DNA of 57,587 bases, taken from NCBI GenBank assembly GCA_938011315.1, contig CALLUG010000016.1, positions 1-57,587 on the forward strand, given 5' to 3'. Below are positions 8,230 through 15,642 of this stretch, one piece after another. The stretch's first letter is position 1; each line of letters begins with the position of its first letter. The stretch comes from an uncultured Flavobacteriaceae bacterium (lineage in GTDB: Bacteria > Bacteroidota > Bacteroidia > Flavobacteriales > Flavobacteriaceae). The notes under the pieces were generated by a model. That model was not told where the DNA came from, did no database searches, and saw only the letters and a list, made by a program, of their open reading frames with translations. Position numbers and translations under genes: made by a program.

Positions 8230-8664
8230 ATGAAAATAGCCATAGGTAATGATCATGCTGGTACAGCATATAAAAATGCTATTATTGAACACTTAAACAC
8301 TAAAGGGTATATAATTACTAACTATGGTACAGATGCCAATGAGAGTGTAGACTACCCAGATTTTGTACATCCAGTTGCTAAAGATGTACAAAATGCTATC
8401 GTACCTTTTGGAATTTTAATATGTGGTAGTGCTAACGGAGTGGCAATGACAGCCAATAAATATAAAGATGTCCGTGCAGGAATTTGTTGGACCAAAGAGA
8501 TTACAAGTTTAACTAGACAGCATAATAATGCTAATATTATTTGTATTCCTGCCCGATATACAGCCATACAACAAGCTATAGAAATGATAAATACTTTTTT
8601 AGAAACAAAATTTGAAGGTGGCAGACATCAAAAACGCATTGATAAAATAACATTACCGGTCTAG
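8230..8664 (+). CDS. rpiB: Ribose-5-phosphate isomerase B
   Basis: A 144-residue cytoplasmic enzyme of the RpiB/LacAB family that interconverts ribose-5-phosphate and ribulose-5-phosphate in the pentose phosphate pathway. Visible motifs are the N-terminal 'IGNDHAGTAYK' with Asp8-His9, the catalytic Cys65 in 'GILICGSANGVAMTANK', and 'CWTKEITSLTRQHNNANI'. The C-terminal 'FEGGRHQKRIDKI' is typical. Length is normal. It is the first plus-strand gene after the AT-rich gap; the next genes on the plus strand start only at 11.7 kb, so it is probably monocistronic. Confidence 0.97.
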   Translation: MKIAIGNDHAGTAYKNAIIEHLNTKGYIITNYGTDANESVDYPDFVHPVAKDVQNAIVPFGILICGSANGVAMTANKYKDVRAGICWTKEITSLTRQHNNANIICIPARYTAIQQAIEMINTFLETKFEGGRHQKRIDKITLPV

Positions 8665-8666
8665 TG

Positions 8667-8771
8667 TATGATTTCGTTGCGTGGTTAAGCACTAAATTTA
8701 GCAAATAAATCACAGATAGAAAGTCTGCGAGAATAGGCTATAACTAGCAATGAATTATACACATTGTTGCC
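8667..8771 (+). repeat. Copy B of a diverged intergenic repeat
   Basis: This block lies between rpiB and the 3' end of the DUF1828 gene. It carries the islands TTGCGTGGTTAAG, TAAATTTAG, AATAAA, GATAGAAAGTCTG, GGCTATAACTAGCAAT and ATACACATTGTTG, in the same order as in the block at 188-306. Short parts of its tail recur near 1549-1582 and 2871-2900. It contains no frame. It appears where accessory genes enter core DNA, which suggests a mobile or recombination-associated repeat. Confidence 0.5.
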
Positions 8772-8780
8772 ATTAGTACT

Positions 8781-9560
8781 TTACGCCACAAGTTCAATGT
8801 TTCGTTCGGTTTCTCTTTCAGACCAAAGTATATAGTCAGCATTTTTTGCTTTCAAAGCATCCAAAAATTCTGTCTTAATCTCTTTGTCAACATCATTTAT
8901 TATAGCTATTGCTTTAACTTCTTTTTTAGTAGTTTTTTCTCTAACAGGTTTTATGTCGTCCCAAGCAAATAGAAAGGTTGGAAGATTAGATTTATTAACT
9001 GTATTAAATGACTTTATTACAATTTCACTCTGTTTTTTCGCAATTTGAAAATCAAAATTAAATTCAAGTCCAGTCGTACCTTTTGAAATAAAATCAGGTG
9101 TGAAAATAATGTCTTTAGATTCTAAATAAGTTCTAACATCTTCTTTGAAGATAGATGCAACATTATGTTTAGATAAAACATATAAATCGTTTATTTCGAT
9201 GATAGCGGATAGAAAGTTGTGTTTAGCTTGTGAAAAGTTATCTAAATTACTTTCTATAGTTAACTCTTCGTTATTGGTCCTTATTCCATAATTAAGCAAA
9301 ATAGTATCCAATATGTTTCTTCTCTTTTTTGAACCTTGAATGTGCAATCCTTGAAGCTCAAGATTAGACATTGTTTCTCCATTGTCACTCAAGATTAATT
9401 GGCTTCCATTTTTTTGAGCGTAAATTTCAATAGTATCGTTAAAAGCTCCAACAAAAGGCGTGTTTATTAAAAACCAATCCGTACTTTCTCCCTTTTGGAT
9501 ATAAGTTTTTTCTCTTAACCAATCATAGTAATTATCTACATATGTGTTTACCCAATTCAA
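8781..9560 (-). CDS. DUF1828/DUF1829 domain protein
   Basis: A 259-residue soluble protein. The N-terminal half (to about residue 125) matches the DUF1828 pattern: 'DWFLINTPFVGAFNDTIEIY', 'GSQLILSDNGETMSNLELQG' and 'RRNILDTILLNYGI'. The second half (about 135-250) fits DUF1829: 'FTPDFISKGTTGLEFNFDFQ', 'FLFAWDDIKPVR' and 'KAIAIINDVDKEIKTEFLDA'. These domains are found together in accessory proteins of bacteria and phage; no biochemical role is established. The start overlaps the preceding gene by 4 bp (ATGA), so the two form a translationally coupled pair. The insertion between core genes hints at a mobile two-gene module, perhaps toxin-antitoxin or defence; that is inference. Confidence 0.8.
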   Translation of the reverse strand: MNWVNTYVDNYYDWLREKTYIQKGESTDWFLINTPFVGAFNDTIEIYAQKNGSQLILSDNGETMSNLELQGLHIQGSKKRRNILDTILLNYGIRTNNEELTIESNLDNFSQAKHNFLSAIIEINDLYVLSKHNVASIFKEDVRTYLESKDIIFTPDFISKGTTGLEFNFDFQIAKKQSEIVIKSFNTVNKSNLPTFLFAWDDIKPVREKTTKKEVKAIAIINDVDKEIKTEFLDALKAKNADYILWSERETERNIELVA

Positions 9561-10057
9561 AGTATTGCCTGCTGTATATTAATTTGTGAATTTAAATTTA
9601 TTTTTTTAGCAAAGTTAACAATTAAATCATTCAAGTCGGATGTATCTGTAATGTCCTTTGTAGGAAAGTCAGTATCCGCCAATGGAATAGCCCACGCTAA
9701 AGGCTTGTAACCTTCTACAAATATGTGCATATGAGGTTCATTTGGCTCAAACCATTTGTCAACATAAGGTTTTAAATATTCTGGCAATGTGTTTTTTATA
9801 GTAGGTGGATTATGATGTCCGCCTTTAAAATCAATTCTCAAAAGTCCTATAAACGAATTGCTCTCCAAATGATGAATTGATGTTTTTAATATAATCTTTT
9901 GATTTGATGTTATCTCAACCCAAAAATTATATTCAGAATCTTGATGTGAAAGTAAATCAAGTCGATTTTTCTTATTACTCAAATCTATAACTTGATTTGG
10001 GTCTGAAAGTGATTTGTCTAAATTCAGTAAATATTCAGCCTCTTCGTTTGTTAGCAT
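9557..10057 (-). CDS. DUF6978-like hypothetical protein, partner of the DUF1828 gene
   Basis: A 166-residue soluble protein, first gene of the coupled pair. It opens with an acidic helix (MLTNEEAEYLLNLDKSL), followed by a beta-rich middle with 'YNFWVEITSNQKIILKTSIH' and 'GLLRIDFKGGHHNPP', then 'WFEPNEPHMHIFVEGYKPLA'. The conserved-looking His residues (FKGGHHNPP and PHMHIF) could bind metal or form an active site. I recognise it as resembling DUF6978 proteins that sit beside DUF1828 genes, but could not verify this by search. A TAAATTTG box lies about 55 bp before the start. Confidence 0.65.
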   Translation of the reverse strand: MLTNEEAEYLLNLDKSLSDPNQVIDLSNKKNRLDLLSHQDSEYNFWVEITSNQKIILKTSIHHLESNSFIGLLRIDFKGGHHNPPTIKNTLPEYLKPYVDKWFEPNEPHMHIFVEGYKPLAWAIPLADTDFPTKDITDTSDLNDLIVNFAKKINLNSQINIQQAIL

Positions 10058-10144
10058 TCTGTTTTTCTTGTATTAATGGCAACTTAAATATAAGTTTAAC
10101 ACACAATAGTTCAAATTTAATATCATTTTTTACAAGATAATAGT

Positions 10145-11491
10145 TTATACCATATACATCCCTTGTAATTTTCTATATGTTAATACAGCATTACTGTCCG
10201 ATAATAAAGAAACATAGTGCGATACACTTAGTAATCTATCATAAAGTGATTTATTATTAGTAAGTATGCTTTTTGGTAAAGTATTTAAAATTAAAGCATC
10301 GTAATTAGATGATGTTTGATTAAAGTTGTTATTAACAGCAGTAATATAAATATCTAAAAGTTGTGTAATAATATGGTGTCCGGCTAATTCTTTTTCTACC
10401 ACGTTTTTAGATTGATAAATATTTTTTATGCTCAACGTAATAATATCGTTAATTTGAGCTTCATACTTACTTTTTTGGAGCAAACTTGTAGTAAAAGTAC
10501 CTTTTAGTATAGCTTCTTCATTGGTCATAAAAATGTTTACAGCTTCATTAATTAGAGTATTTATTGCTAGAGCGCGTAAATAACTTACACGATCTTCTGT
10601 ATTAGATAGTGCATAATACTTTTTTGAGTTAATTGAATCTTTCACTAAATTGATTAAATACTCTAAAGCAAACTCTTCTGAAATAAGACCTAAGTTAATT
10701 CCATCTTCAAAATCGATAATTGTATAACAAATGTCATCTGCAGCTTCTACTAAAAATGCCAAAGGATGCCTAGAAAAACTTAGTTCATTGCCAGAATTAG
10801 ATTTTAACAATCCCAGCTCTTGAGCAAGATCTATAAATGCACTTTTTTCACTCTGAAAAATGCCGTACTTTTTATCTGCAACATTTGTAGAGGGTCGTTT
10901 TGGTAAAGACTCCTTGGGATATTTTATAAATGTACCTAGGGTTGCATAACTTAGCCTTAGTCCACCTTCTCTACCCTCTCTATTTTGCGTTAGTATTTTA
11001 AATCCATTAGCGTTACCTTCAAAATCGCATAAATCTTGATATTCTTTTTTGGTTAATTTGTGAGCAAATGCACTGCCTTTACCTTGGCTAAAGTATTGCC
11101 CTATGGCTTTTTCTCCCGAATGTCCAAATGGTGGGTTTCCTATATCGTGCGCTAAAGCTGCTGAAGCAACAATAGTCCCAAAATCATTAGACAAATATCC
11201 ATGTATATTTTGCAAATGTGGATATTTTTGTAGTAGCTTTTGACCTACTTTTCGTCCTAACGATCTTGCAACAACACTAACTTCTAAGCTATGTGTTAGC
11301 CGTGTATGTACAAAATCGGTTTGTGACAAAGGTATGACTTGCGTTTTGTCTTGAAGACTTCTAAACTCTGATGAAAATATAATTCGATCATAATCAACCT
11401 CAAAACCTAAACGCGTTTCATCTTGTTCTTTTCGCAAACGTTTATTTGTGTCGCCAAAGCGTTTTAAAGAAAGGAGCTGTTCCCAATTCAT
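10145..11491 (-). CDS. dgt: Deoxyguanosinetriphosphate triphosphohydrolase (HD domain)
   Basis: A 448-residue dNTPase of the Dgt/SAMHD1-like HD superfamily, which splits dGTP or other dNTPs into the deoxynucleoside and triphosphate. The metal ligands are visible as His in 'FVHTRLTHSLEVSVVARSLG' (about residues 55-75), the His-Asp pair in 'AALAHDIGNPPFGHSGE' (about 114-130), and Asp in 'LVEAADDICYTIIDFEDGI' (about 250). The start MNWEQLLSLKRFGD is typical for the family. It stands alone on the minus strand, next to the DUF1828/DUF6978-like pair and divergent from the DUF4175 gene. No clear promoter box was found upstream. Confidence 0.95.
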   Translation of the reverse strand: MNWEQLLSLKRFGDTNKRLRKEQDETRLGFEVDYDRIIFSSEFRSLQDKTQVIPLSQTDFVHTRLTHSLEVSVVARSLGRKVGQKLLQKYPHLQNIHGYLSNDFGTIVASAALAHDIGNPPFGHSGEKAIGQYFSQGKGSAFAHKLTKKEYQDLCDFEGNANGFKILTQNREGREGGLRLSYATLGTFIKYPKESLPKRPSTNVADKKYGIFQSEKSAFIDLAQELGLLKSNSGNELSFSRHPLAFLVEAADDICYTIIDFEDGINLGLISEEFALEYLINLVKDSINSKKYYALSNTEDRVSYLRALAINTLINEAVNIFMTNEEAILKGTFTTSLLQKSKYEAQINDIITLSIKNIYQSKNVVEKELAGHHIITQLLDIYITAVNNNFNQTSSNYDALILNTLPKSILTNNKSLYDRLLSVSHYVSLLSDSNAVLTYRKLQGMYMV

Positions 11492-11687
11492 AATAAAAAA
11501 GATATGTTGGCAAGATACATATTATACACAAAAAATATATTGTTGATTTGATAAGCTTTGTTTTAAAATTAAAGACACCTCTTTTCGTGAACAAACAATA
11601 TAATTTTAACAGAACGTTATATCACATTAATTTTAACCTGTCAATAAAAATTGTAATTTTATAAGTTTATTTATAACACTAATAATT

Positions 11688-14600
11688 TTGAATAGTTTTA
11701 AGCAAATAGAAAACAAATTAGAGATCTTTATTAAAAAATATTATGTCAATGCCTTGATAAAAGGTGTTATTTTATTTTTTGCTATAGGATTGTTATATTT
11801 TTTATTTACAGTTTTTTTAGAGCATGTTCTTTGGTTAAGCACAACTGCAAGAGCTGTATTGTTTTGGACATTTGTTTTGGTAGAGCTAGCGTTACTGCTT
11901 AAGTTTATTGCCATACCTCTAACAAAATTATTTAAACTCCAAAAACGTATTGATTATAGCGATGCTTCAAAAATTATAGGCAATCACTTTCCAGAAGTGA
12001 ACGATAAATTACTTAATGTTATCCAATTACATCAATCCGAAAATCCTTCAGAATTATTATTAGCAAGTATAGAAAACAAGTCTATACAGCTAGAGCCTAT
12101 TCCTTTTAAGCTAGCCATTAACCTAAAATCGAATTTAAAATATCTTAAATATGCAGCACTTCCTGTTTGTATTGTTGTAATATCCTTTATTACTGGAAAT
12201 TTTGGTTGGTTCAACGATGGTTATAAGCGTGTTGTAAATTATCAAACCGCATACGAGCCACCAGCACCATTTCAGTTTTTTGTAGTTAATGAGTCTCTTA
12301 GCACCATTGAGAATAAAAATTTTGTGCTACGAGTTGTAACCCAAGGAAAAGCAATACCTAGCAATGTTGAAATTAAGTACAACAACGAAACTTATTTTTT
12401 AAAACAATTAGAACCCGGTGTATTTCAATATGAATTTTCGCAACCTAAATCCAATATTGAATTTAATTTATTTGCAAACACCATTTACTCTAAGCCCTAT
12501 ACGTTAAATGTTATTAGCGCCCCTACGCTACTAAGTTTTGATATGCTATTGGACTACCCCGCTTATACCAAGAAAAAAGATGAGGTTTTAAAAAGTATTG
12601 GTAACGCCACGATACCACAAGGCACTAAAGTAACTTGGAATCTTAACACAAAATCGACTACAGCAGTAGCATTAACAACCAAAGATAGTAGTTATAATTT
12701 TATAGATAAGAAAAACATCTTTACACACAGCACAAAACTTTATAGCACATTAGACTATAGCTTGAGTACAAGCAATGCAGAACTTAAAAACTACGAAAAT
12801 TTATCGTTTTCTATTAACGTTATTCGTGATGAGCACCCAGTAATTGATCTTCAAGTAAAAGTAGATTCTTTAGATCATAAAACACTTTATTTTTATGGGC
12901 AAGTTAGTGATGATTATGGTTTAACTAGCTTACAATTAGTATATTACCCCTCAGGTAATGATAGTAACAAGCAAGTCAAGCCCTTAGCGATAACCAAATC
13001 AACTTTTGATGAGTTTGTAAGTAGCTTTCCTGATAATTTGGACTTAGAAGAAGGTGTAAGTTACGATTTGTATTTTGAAGTTTTTGATAATGATGCCATT
13101 CATAACTATAAAAGTACAAAGAGTAAATTATTTAATTTTAGAAAATTAACCACCGACGAGCTTAAAACAGAACAACTAAAAGAGCAAGGCGAAACGATTA
13201 ACAAACTTGAAGATGCCCTTGATAAACTTGATCGCCAAGATAATGAGCTAAAAGAATTATCAAAAACTCAAAAGGAAAAATCTGAACTCAACTTTAATGA
13301 TCAAAAGAAATTAGAAAACTTTTTGAAACGTCAAAAACAACAAGAAGCATTGCTTAAAAATTTCAACAAAGAATTAAAAAATAATTTAGAAGAATTTAAT
13401 AAAGAAACCGAAAAAAAAGATCCCTTTAAAGAAGCTCTTAAAAAACGCTTGGATGATAACGCAGAACAACAAGAAAAAGATAAAAAACTTAATGATGAGT
13501 TAAAAAAACTATCTGAAAAATTTAAAAAAGAAGAGCTTACAGAAAAATTAGAAAAACTAGCAAAGCAAGCTAAAAATAAGAAAAGAAGTTTAGAGCAGTT
13601 AGTCGAACTCACCAAGCGCTACTATGTCACTAAAAAAGCTGAAAAACTAAAAGAGGATTTAGAAAACTTAGCTAAAAAACAAGAAGAACAAGCTAATAAG
13701 GCAGACAATGAAAACAAAAAAGAAGATCAAGATAAACTAAATAAAGATTTTGAAGAACTTCAGAAAGAGTTGGAAGATTTAAAAAAAGAAAATGAGAGTT
13801 TAAAACAATCTTTAGATATTCCTGATGATAAAAAAACAGAAGAAGAAATTAAAAAAGAACAGCAAGAGGCAAGTAAAAATTTAGAAGAAAAGGAAAACTC
13901 GGAGCAACAAGAAACAGAAAAGAAAGAAGAAGATTCTGATAATAAGGATGCTAAAAAACAACAAAATGCCAATGCAGCTAAGGCAAAACAAAATCAGAAA
14001 AAAGCAGCACAAAAATTGCGAAAAATCGGTAGTTCTCTTAGTCTACCAGCCTCAGCAGGCGGTAATGAGCAGATTTCTGAAGACATAGATATGCTTAGGC
14101 AGATACTAGATAATTTAGTGTTATTTTCCTTCGATCAAGAAGCCCTCATGCAACAATTCAATAGCATTCAAGTTAACCACAATGAGTATGCAGGTTACTT
14201 AAGAAAACAGCAAGGGTTAAAGGAGCATTTTGAACATATAGACGATAGTTTGTTTGCATTATCTTTACGTCAACCTAAGCTTTCTGAAAAAATTAATGAA
14301 GAAATTACAGAAGTATTTTTCAATATTGATAAGGCTTTAGGTCAATTTTCCGAAAACAGATTATATCAAGGCGTAGCATCGCAGCAGTACACCGTGACTG
14401 CCGCCAATACCTTAGCAGACTATCTTAGTGACATGTTGGATAATTTGTCTAACCAAATGAGTCCTACGCCTGGACAAGGACAGGGAGAGGAAAGTTTGCC
14501 AGACATTATAAAGAGTCAAGAACAACTTAAAAAAGATTTTGAAGAAGCCCTAAAAAAACAAGAAAAAGGAAAGAAACCAGGCGAAAAACCTAACGAGAAT

Positions 14601-15125
14601 AGCAACAAAGGTAAAAACGGGGAAAAAGATGGTGAGGATGGCGATAAAGGAAAAGGAAAATCCGATGATAAAGGAAAGTCAAACCCTCTAGGAGAAGGTA
14701 ATAACAGCGAGGAGTTAAATGGAGAGCTATTTCGTATTTTTCAAGAGCAACAACAACTACGTGAAGCTTTAGAAAAACGTTTGGCTAAAGAAGGAGCAAA
14801 GGGCGTTGGTGAGAACGTTTTGAAACAATTAGAACAAGTAGAGCAGGACTTACTCAATAAAGGATTTACAGAACAAACACTTCAAAAAATCAAGCAGTTG
14901 CAACATGAACTCATAAAGTTAGAAAACGCAACCTTGCAACAAGGCCAAGATAAAAAGCGTCAATCCAAAACGAACCAAAATCAATACAACAATACAACAA
15001 ACAATCGTGTTCCTGATGCTAAACAATATTTTAATACTATAGAAATATTGAATCGTCAAGCCTTGCCCTTGCAAAGTGTTTATAAGAAGAAAGTTACAGA
15101 CTATTTTAAAATTAAAAATGATTAA
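11688..15125 (+). CDS. Giant DUF4175-family membrane/coiled-coil protein
   Basis: A 1145-residue protein that starts at a TTG codon; no ATG lies nearby in frame and the start MNSFKQIENKLE fits the first helix well. Three hydrophobic segments lie at about residues 24-46, 55-78 and 152-172. An Ig-like extracytoplasmic part with 'PPAPFQFFVV' follows to about 480. Residues about 490-790 are a long, extremely charged coiled coil (Glu, Lys and Gln dominate), and a second Gly/Lys/Asp-rich low-complexity stretch lies near 940-1010. DUF4175 proteins of Bacteroidota are of unknown function. The gene overlaps ybeY by 8 bp and is followed by mnmG, so the cluster is probably cotranscribed. The start of the downstream gene lies within its last codons. 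Confidence 0.8.
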   Translation: MNSFKQIENKLEIFIKKYYVNALIKGVILFFAIGLLYFLFTVFLEHVLWLSTTARAVLFWTFVLVELALLLKFIAIPLTKLFKLQKRIDYSDASKIIGNHFPEVNDKLLNVIQLHQSENPSELLLASIENKSIQLEPIPFKLAINLKSNLKYLKYAALPVCIVVISFITGNFGWFNDGYKRVVNYQTAYEPPAPFQFFVVNESLSTIENKNFVLRVVTQGKAIPSNVEIKYNNETYFLKQLEPGVFQYEFSQPKSNIEFNLFANTIYSKPYTLNVISAPTLLSFDMLLDYPAYTKKKDEVLKSIGNATIPQGTKVTWNLNTKSTTAVALTTKDSSYNFIDKKNIFTHSTKLYSTLDYSLSTSNAELKNYENLSFSINVIRDEHPVIDLQVKVDSLDHKTLYFYGQVSDDYGLTSLQLVYYPSGNDSNKQVKPLAITKSTFDEFVSSFPDNLDLEEGVSYDLYFEVFDNDAIHNYKSTKSKLFNFRKLTTDELKTEQLKEQGETINKLEDALDKLDRQDNELKELSKTQKEKSELNFNDQKKLENFLKRQKQQEALLKNFNKELKNNLEEFNKETEKKDPFKEALKKRLDDNAEQQEKDKKLNDELKKLSEKFKKEELTEKLEKLAKQAKNKKRSLEQLVELTKRYYVTKKAEKLKEDLENLAKKQEEQANKADNENKKEDQDKLNKDFEELQKELEDLKKENESLKQSLDIPDDKKTEEEIKKEQQEASKNLEEKENSEQQETEKKEEDSDNKDAKKQQNANAAKAKQNQKKAAQKLRKIGSSLSLPASAGGNEQISEDIDMLRQILDNLVLFSFDQEALMQQFNSIQVNHNEYAGYLRKQQGLKEHFEHIDDSLFALSLRQPKLSEKINEEITEVFFNIDKALGQFSENRLYQGVASQQYTVTAANTLADYLSDMLDNLSNQMSPTPGQGQGEESLPDIIKSQEQLKKDFEEALKKQEKGKKPGEKPNENSNKGKNGEKDGEDGDKGKGKSDDKGKSNPLGEGNNSEELNGELFRIFQEQQQLREALEKRLAKEGAKGVGENVLKQLEQVEQDLLNKGFTEQTLQKIKQLQHELIKLENATLQQGQDKKRQSKTNQNQYNNTTNNRVPDAKQYFNTIEILNRQALPLQSVYKKKVTDYFKIKND

Positions 15126-15534
15126 CTTCAATTATATCGAGATTGATTTTGTTTTGAAGAACACTAATGAGATTTCTAATTGGATATCTAAAGTCATTAC
15201 AAATGAGGATTTTAAAGAAGGAGATATTAATTATGTGTTTTGCAGCGATAGTTATTTGCATAAACTTAATATAGAATTTTTGTCTCATGACACATTTACA
15301 GACATTATAAGCTTTGATTACTCTATAGGAGAAATACTACATGGCGATATTTTTATTTCTATAGACCGTATTATAGAAAATGCAAAACAATATAACACGC
15401 CATTTAATCAAGAACTTTACCGTGTTATTATTCATGGCGTTTTACACTATTGTGGTTATAAAGACCATTCAGAAAAAGACAAAGTTATAATGCGCACTAA
15501 AGAAGATTTCTATTTAAAGACACTTAATTTGTAG
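15118..15534 (+). CDS. ybeY: Endoribonuclease YbeY (rRNA maturation)
   Basis: A 138-residue single-domain metalloprotein, UPF0054 family, required for 16S rRNA 3'-end processing and ribosome quality control. The zinc-binding motif is visible as 'HGVLHYCGYKDH' with His106, His110 and His117. The spacing of the third His includes an extra Lys compared with the usual H-x3-H-x5-H; this variant is common in Bacteroidota as GYKD. The ATG at 15118 was chosen because MINFNYIEI begins the conserved fold; an upstream GTG frame extension would lie fully inside the DUF4175 gene. It overlaps that gene by 8 bp (translational coupling). Confidence 0.92.
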   Translation: MINFNYIEIDFVLKNTNEISNWISKVITNEDFKEGDINYVFCSDSYLHKLNIEFLSHDTFTDIISFDYSIGEILHGDIFISIDRIIENAKQYNTPFNQELYRVIIHGVLHYCGYKDHSEKDKVIMRTKEDFYLKTLNL

Positions 15535-15545
15535 GGGTATAATTG

Positions 15546-15553
15546 TACCTTTG
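15546..15553 (+). promoter_or_regulatory. -7 box before mnmG
   Basis: TACCTTTG matches TAnnTTTG and lies 90 bp before the mnmG ATG, just after the ybeY stop. A TTG occurs upstream but only 14 bp away, shorter than usual. It would place the parS-type site at 15581 inside the mnmG leader. Confidence 0.4.
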
Positions 15554-15580
15554 CAAACTTAAAAAACATAAGCAATTAAT

Positions 15581-15596
15581 TGTTCCACGTGGAACA
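15581..15596. promoter_or_regulatory. parS-type chromosome partition site 1
   Basis: TGTTCCACGTGGAACA is a perfect 16-bp palindrome and a standard variant of the ParB-binding parS site (TGTTnCACGTGnAACA). It lies 47 bp before mnmG, with the same palindrome just after the gene. In many bacteria parS sites cluster near the origin, often by mnmG (gidA). Confidence 0.88.
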
Positions 15597-15642
15597 GTTT
15601 GATAGGTTACAATCATTTACAAAGTTTCTAAAAAATTAAATT

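Noticed and set aside
13200-14000. Low-complexity A-rich, Lys/Glu codon repeats as a DNA repeat array
   Set aside because: It is explained by the charged coiled coil of the DUF4175 protein; unit length varies and there is no exact repetition. Opposite-strand Ser/Phe-rich frames there are shadows of it.
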